From the NCBI GenBank assembly GCA_900768125.1, contig CAAGBS010000065.1, positions 1-37,473 on the forward strand: 37,473 bases of DNA, given 5' to 3'. The stretch comes from Oscillospiraceae bacterium (GTDB lineage: Bacteria > Bacillota > Clostridia > Oscillospirales > Ruminococcaceae). This document shows, in pieces, positions 33,662 to 37,473 of the stretch (position 1 is the stretch's first letter; the number at the start of each line of letters is the position of its first letter). A program made the translations under genes and the position numbers. Under the pieces are notes generated by a model. The model was not told the origin of the DNA. It was given only the letters and a program-made list of their open reading frames with translations, and did no database searches.

Positions 33662-33677
33662 TGTTCCACGTGGAACA
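33662..33677. other. parS site TGTTCCACGTGGAACA
   Basis: Perfect 16-base palindrome, 37 bases from the previous site, ending 16 bases before the noc stop codon. Confidence 0.9.
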
Positions 33678-33693
33678 TTTTGTCGAAAAACAA

Positions 33694-34524
33694 TCAAATC
33701 TCAGCTGCGGAATGAATCTTTATAGTATATTCAAAACAATCTCCAACGCGATTAGTGACAGTTTCACAGTTGATATTAGCTTCTTTCATGTTTTTTACAA
33801 TTTTGTTTATGCTGTTTATGTAAAGTCGCGGCACCGGGAACAGAAATTTTTTAGGATTAGTTTTTTTCTTCTCCGCGACGGCTTCACACTTATCATTGCA
33901 CAGCATAGATTCCACAAGCTGCTCAGTCTGTTCAATTCCAAGATGATTCATAATAATCTCGCCAAGCGCGCGTATTCTGAGCTTCTGCTCGTCAAGGCGG
34001 ATAAGCGCCCGCGCCTGTCGTTCCGTGATATTTCCTTTGATCAGCAGATTTCTTTCTGCGTCACTGAATTTGAGAAGCCTGAGCTTATTTGCAATAGTGG
34101 ACTGTGCCTTACCAAGCCTGTTCGCTGCTTCCTCCTGCGTCAAGCCATAATAGCTGATAAGTTTCTCAATAGCGAGCGCCTCCTCAAAGTAACTGAGGTC
34201 TCGCCGCTGGATATTTTCAATCAGTGCCAGCACAGCCGATTTTTCGTCATCGGCTTCAATTATAATACATGGCACGCTCTCCAGCCCACAGATTTTCGCA
34301 GCGCGCAGCCGCCTCTCTCCGCTGACTATTTCGTAATTAACTCCGCATTTCCGCACATTGATAGGCTGTAGTATTCCGTTTTCGCGAATAGAATCAGCAA
34401 GCGAAGCAAGCTCTTCATCTGAGAAAACAGTCCTGGGCTGTGATCTGTTGGGAACAATAAGCGCAGTTTCTATCAGCACAACACGCTGTACCTGTTTTTC
34501 CTTGCTCTTGAATAAACCGGTCAT
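33694..34524 (-). CDS. noc: Noc-type ParB paralogue (nucleoid occlusion protein)
   Basis: 276-residue ParB-family protein located, as in other Firmicutes, between rsmG and parA. Short N-terminal segment MTGLFKSKEKQ that may serve as the membrane-binding tail of Noc, ParB box with VPNRSQPRTVFSDEELASLADSI and VSGERRLRAAKICG (CTP motif), ALIENIQRRDLSYFEEALAI, HTH LTQEEAANRLGKAQSTIANKL, and a C-terminal dimer domain. Start at 34524 with GGGAGG 7 bases ahead is preferred over 34539. In B. subtilis, Noc blocks Z-ring assembly over DNA. Whether this is true Noc or a second partitioning ParB cannot be decided; no Bacillus-type Noc binding site was found in the window. Confidence 0.85.
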   Translation of the reverse strand: MTGLFKSKEKQVQRVVLIETALIVPNRSQPRTVFSDEELASLADSIRENGILQPINVRKCGVNYEIVSGERRLRAAKICGLESVPCIIIEADDEKSAVLALIENIQRRDLSYFEEALAIEKLISYYGLTQEEAANRLGKAQSTIANKLRLLKFSDAERNLLIKGNITERQARALIRLDEQKLRIRALGEIIMNHLGIEQTEQLVESMLCNDKCEAVAEKKKTNPKKFLFPVPRLYINSINKIVKNMKEANINCETVTNRVGDCFEYTIKIHSAAEI

Positions 34525-34556
34525 AATAATACCTCCCATGTTTTGATGTTATCTTG

Positions 34557-34585
34557 ATTATAACATATACAGGAAATATTATCCA
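34557..34585 (-). promoter_or_regulatory. Promoter of noc
   Basis: Minus strand TGGATA (34585-34580), 17-base spacer, TATAAT (34562-34557). The -35 coincides with a DnaA box. Confidence 0.6.
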
Positions 34586-34587
34586 CA
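34579..34587. promoter_or_regulatory. Perfect DnaA box TTATCCACA
   Basis: Matches the DnaA consensus exactly and overlaps the -35 region of the noc promoter. It is the only perfect box I saw; one-mismatch copies are at 18120-18128 and 37297-37305. Confidence 0.7.
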
Positions 34588-34595
34588 ATAAAAAA

Positions 34596-34628
34596 TCGCA
34601 TTTCCGCTTATAATCTGCGGAAATGCGA
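34596..34628 (-). terminator. Terminator of the mnmG-rsmG operon
   Basis: Perfect 12-bp stem TCGCATTTCCGC/GCGGAAATGCGA (34596-34607 with 34617-34628) followed on the minus strand by TTTTTTATTG. Confidence 0.9.
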
Positions 34629-34642
34629 CCATTTATACATTT

Positions 34643-35344
34643 TTATAAAGGCTTTTTCTGAATATTGCCCGAATTTCTAGGATATTTTGTCGGAGTCTGC
34701 GATATTTTCTTTATCACGGCAAGCCTGCGCGCGTCTCCGTTTGGAATAGTATAATCCTTGATAAGTTCGATTTCACCGCCAAGTTTAGAAATCGCACTCT
34801 TCGCTTCGGATATATCCTCATTGACTGATTTCAACGCAATAAATCTCCCGCCGACCTTTACGAACGGAATACAGTATTCAGAAAGCACCGGCATAGCCGC
34901 AACCGCCCTGGCAGTAGCAAAATCGAAGCATTCGCGATTTTTTCTTCCAAGTTCCTCGCTGCGGGCGTGGATTATTTCGGCTTTTATTCCAACAAGACTG
35001 CATGCCTTTTCAAGATAAACGCAGCGTTTATTGAGGCTGTCGCATAAAGTTCCCCTGAGGTCAGGTCTGAAAATCAGCAGCGGAAGCGCCGGAAAACCCG
35101 CGCCCGTCCCGACATCAATAAACGAACTTTCCCTCGGGATATCCAGCATTGTAAACGGAAGCACGCTGTCCACGAAATGCTTCACAACTACTTCGGAAAA
35201 CTCTGTTATCGAAGTAAGATTCACGCTTTCGTTGTACTCCACCATGAAATCGCACAGCTTGACAAACTGATCTGCCTGCTGTTCGTTTATCGCGATACCA
35301 GCCCCTGCAAACTGGCTTATCACAAATTCAATACGTTCATTCAT
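34643..35344 (-). CDS. rsmG: 16S rRNA (guanine527-N7)-methyltransferase
   Basis: 233-residue SAM-dependent methyltransferase that modifies G527 in 16S rRNA. SAM motif FIDVGTGAGFPALPL, downstream DSLNKRCVYLEKAC and FDFATARAVAAMPVL match the GidB family. ATG 35344 has GGAGG 8 bases ahead; a longer frame to 35419 lies inside mnmG. Overlaps the mnmG stop by 8 bases, so translation is coupled. Same order as in other Firmicutes. Confidence 0.96.
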   Translation of the reverse strand: MNERIEFVISQFAGAGIAINEQQADQFVKLCDFMVEYNESVNLTSITEFSEVVVKHFVDSVLPFTMLDIPRESSFIDVGTGAGFPALPLLIFRPDLRGTLCDSLNKRCVYLEKACSLVGIKAEIIHARSEELGRKNRECFDFATARAVAAMPVLSEYCIPFVKVGGRFIALKSVNEDISEAKSAISKLGGEIELIKDYTIPNGDARRLAVIKKISQTPTKYPRNSGNIQKKPL

Positions 35345-37238
35345 TGCTATCACCTCCGTTGGAATGATTTCGGGAAGCCATCCACACCAGAAGCACCGAG
35401 ATATCTGCCGGATTAACACCGGAGATACGCGCCGCCTGACCGATATTCAGCGGTCTGAACTTATTCAGTTTCTCCTGAGCCTCCAGCCGCAGCCCCTTGA
35501 TAGTCTTGTAATCCACATTTTCAGGAAGCGCTTTCCTTTCGAGCCGGCGCATTTTATCCACCTGTTCCTGCTGTACCTTGATATAACCGGAATACTTTAT
35601 CTCGACCTCCAGCTTATTAACGAGAGAATATTTCAGCTTTGATCTGTCCGGATCAAACGGAGCAAGGTCCTCATAGCCTAGCTGAGGTCTTTTCAGCAGT
35701 TCTATCATGCGCACTCCGGCGGTTATCGGAGAAGTACCGCGCTCGGAAAGCATTCTGTTAAGATCCTCGCACGGACGAATAACCGTAGCCTTGACCCGCG
35801 CAAGTTCGTCCTCGCAGATCTTCTTTTCAGCGAGGTATTTTGCGTATCGCTCATCGGATACCAGCCCAACTTCGTGACCAACGGGAAGCAGCCTGTCAAC
35901 TGCATTATCCTGCCTGAGGATAAGCCTGTATTCACTGCGTGAAGTCATCATTCTGTAAGGTTCCGAGCACCCCTTTGTCACCAGGTCGTCAACCAGAGTT
36001 CCGATGTAGCTTGAAGCGCGGTCAAGGATCATCGGCGGTCTTTCCTTGATTTTGAGTGCAGCATTTATACCGGCAACAACGCCCTGCGCCGCCGCCTCCT
36101 CATAACCGCTTGTGCAGTTGAACTGACCCGCGCCGTAAAGACCGGAAATATTCTTAAATTCCAGCGTAGGGAGCAGTTCCAGCGGGTCGCAGCAGTCGTA
36201 TTCGATAGCATACGCCGGGCGCATTATCTCGACACGCTCCAGACCTTTTATCGTGCGGAGAAACTTCAGCTGAACGTCCTCAGGGAGAGAAGAAGACATT
36301 CCCTGGAGATAGTATTCATCAGTAGCAAGCCCCATAGGCTCAACAAAAAGCTGATGGCGCTCCTTGTCCCTGAACCTGACTATTTTATCCTCTATACTCG
36401 GACAATACCGCGGACCTATACCCTCGATACGCCCGGAATACAGCGGCGAGCGGTCGAGATTATCCAGTATCACCTTGTGAGTTTCCGCATTCGTATAAGT
36501 AACATAGCAGTCAACTATATTGTGAAGTTCCTTTTCATTATCGAATGAAAAGGGCATTATCTGCTCGTCCCCGCTCTGCCTCTCCATGACAGAGAAATCA
36601 ATAGAACGCTTATGCACTCGCGCCGGAGTACCGGTCTTGAATCTTCGCATGGAAACGCCGAGTTTTTTCAGACAGTCAGTAAGACCGCTGGACGGAAGCA
36701 CATTATCCGGTCCGGAACGGTAGCTTAGTTCGCCGATGTGGATTTTGCCGTTTAGATAGGTACCCGTAGTGATTATTGCAGCCCTGATCGGGTGAATCGC
36801 GCCCAGCTTAGTACGAACGGCAGTCACTCTGCCGTCCTCAACATCGACTGCAACTACTTCCGCCTGCTTGATATAGAGATTCGGCGTATTTTCAAGCGTC
36901 TGCTTCATATAAGTGTGGTACTTAACGCGGTCATTCTGAACTCTGAGACTGTGTACCGCAGGTCCTTTTCCGCGGTTCAGTATTCTGGACTGAATAAATG
37001 TAGCGTCCGCAGCCTTTCCCATTTCTCCGCCAAGGGAATCTATCTCGCAGACTATCTGCCCCTTTGCTGAACCTCCTATGCAGGGATTACACGGCATATT
37101 AGCGATACAGTCCAGCGACAGTGTGAAAACTGCGGTTTTCAGCCCCAGACGTGCTGCCGCGAGCGCAGCTTCGCACCCGGCGTGTCCCGCGCCTATTACC
37201 GCAACATCATATTCTTCAAGCGTATATCCTGAATCCAA
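35337..37238 (-). CDS. mnmG: tRNA uridine-5-carboxymethylaminomethyl modification enzyme MnmG
   Basis: 633-residue FAD protein that with MnmE modifies U34 of tRNAs. FAD motif YDVAVIGAGHAGCEAALAAARLG at the N-terminus, NMPCNPCIGGSAKGQIVCEID, GTYLNGKIHIGE, YGAGQFNCTSGYEEAAAQG and the C-terminal helical domain are typical. TTG start at 37238 with AGGAAG 8 bases ahead; an in-frame extension to 37469 is rejected because it runs through a parS site and a terminator. Usual length 620-635. mnmE would be expected upstream, but is not in the window. Confidence 0.96.
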   Translation of the reverse strand: MDSGYTLEEYDVAVIGAGHAGCEAALAAARLGLKTAVFTLSLDCIANMPCNPCIGGSAKGQIVCEIDSLGGEMGKAADATFIQSRILNRGKGPAVHSLRVQNDRVKYHTYMKQTLENTPNLYIKQAEVVAVDVEDGRVTAVRTKLGAIHPIRAAIITTGTYLNGKIHIGELSYRSGPDNVLPSSGLTDCLKKLGVSMRRFKTGTPARVHKRSIDFSVMERQSGDEQIMPFSFDNEKELHNIVDCYVTYTNAETHKVILDNLDRSPLYSGRIEGIGPRYCPSIEDKIVRFRDKERHQLFVEPMGLATDEYYLQGMSSSLPEDVQLKFLRTIKGLERVEIMRPAYAIEYDCCDPLELLPTLEFKNISGLYGAGQFNCTSGYEEAAAQGVVAGINAALKIKERPPMILDRASSYIGTLVDDLVTKGCSEPYRMMTSRSEYRLILRQDNAVDRLLPVGHEVGLVSDERYAKYLAEKKICEDELARVKATVIRPCEDLNRMLSERGTSPITAGVRMIELLKRPQLGYEDLAPFDPDRSKLKYSLVNKLEVEIKYSGYIKVQQEQVDKMRRLERKALPENVDYKTIKGLRLEAQEKLNKFRPLNIGQAARISGVNPADISVLLVWMASRNHSNGGDSNE

Positions 37239-37274
37239 TAAACATCTTCCTTTCGAAATCAGATTTCGACATAA

Positions 37275-37290
37275 TGTTCCACGTGGAACA
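37275..37290. other. parS site TGTTCCACGTGGAACA
   Basis: Perfect 16-base palindrome, identical to the site at 33662, in the leader of mnmG. Confidence 0.9.
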
Positions 37291-37308
37291 ATAATCATAT
37301 CCACAAAA

Positions 37309-37334
37309 TTCGCCCGAACCAAAATCCGGGCGAA
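37309..37334 (-). terminator. Terminator hairpin upstream of mnmG
   Basis: TTCGCCCG/CGGGCGAA stem (37309-37316 with 37327-37334) followed on the minus strand by TTTTGTGG; ends whatever transcript enters from the right edge. The T-run is short. Confidence 0.6.
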
Positions 37335-37473
37335 CCTGTTCAGTTTTAGGGAACTTCTAAAAACCGGTGTGAAAAGCAAAAATGGGCAGGGTGTGCCAGC
37401 TTCTAGGAAAGCCGACGAAGTAAGGCTGTATGCCTTACGAGGAGGTTTGACGACGAAGATGGTGCGCACTGCA
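37335..37473. ncRNA. Possible structured non-coding RNA, cut by the window edge
   Basis: This segment does not encode the expected MnmE C-terminus in any frame. It holds a perfect hairpin GTAAGGC-TGTAT-GCCTTAC (37418-37436) with GACGAAG-rich flanks, plus other G- and C-rich blocks, and on the minus strand it would run into the hairpin at 37309-37334. An open frame through it looks non-protein. I call it a candidate only; strand and family are not settled. Confidence 0.35.

Noticed and set aside
37239..37469. N-terminal extension of mnmG to 37469
   Set aside because: It would translate through a parS site and a terminator hairpin and is not part of the MnmG family; a TTG with a good ribosome site fits the family start.

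Overview
The window looks like origin-proximal chromosome of a Gram-positive Clostridia species, most like the Ruminococcus / Oscillospiraceae group; the species cannot be named from the sequence. Grounds: the right third carries the conserved Firmicutes block mnmG-rsmG-noc-parA-parB (followed by serS), ribosome-binding sites are strong (GGAGG type), many promoters are near-perfect TTGACA-17-TATAAT, coding DNA is moderately GC-rich with AT-rich intergenic DNA, and there are lipoprotein sugar-binding proteins and a GH51 arabinofuranosidase typical of plant-fibre gut bacteria. The replication/segregation block reads leftward, so oriC should lie to the right of the window.

Layout. 1-640: leader and three tandem consensus promoters, all reading left, apparently of an rRNA operon beyond the left edge. 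641-4438: lipoprotein adaptor plus large FtsX-type ABC permease, without an ATPase. 4483-6423: MATE transporter fused to a cytidylate-kinase-like domain. 6570-9954: sugar ABC importer operon (binding protein and two permeases, no ATPase). 10368-11683: SGNH hydrolase and YgjP-type metalloprotease. 11724-12260: QueT queuosine-precursor transporter behind a preQ1-riboswitch-like leader. 12469-15607: unknown protein, AraC regulator, divergent GH51 arabinofuranosidase and a small Cys-rich protein. 15704-18113: RlaP-like nucleotidyltransferase and an unknown three-part protein. 18258-20374: a second adaptor plus MacB-type permease, again without an ATPase. 20489-23476: secreted RCC1/Big_2/Fn3 protein. 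23749-24973: DtxR-type regulator and metallo-beta-lactamase-fold protein. 25167-30435: ABC ATPase, giant coiled-coil FtsX permease and an M14-family deacylase. 30551-37238: serS, parB, parA, noc, rsmG, mnmG with four parS sites and a DnaA box. 37335-37473: an unexplained, probably structured non-coding segment.

How the genes work together. The arabinofuranosidase, AraC regulator and sugar importer form a plausible hemicellulose-use locus: oligosaccharides enter through the importer and are trimmed in the cytoplasm. A shared 9-base motif at the predicted start sites of the importer and SGNH-hydrolase promoters suggests one repressor controls both. ParA, ParB, Noc and the parS sites form the chromosome segregation and nucleoid occlusion module. 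Three FtsX-type export or envelope systems sit within 30 kb but only one ATPase gene is present. No CRISPR array, tRNA, transposase or prophage was seen.

Limits: all calls are by reading motifs and translated sequence; no database search was possible. Promoters and terminators are pattern calls.
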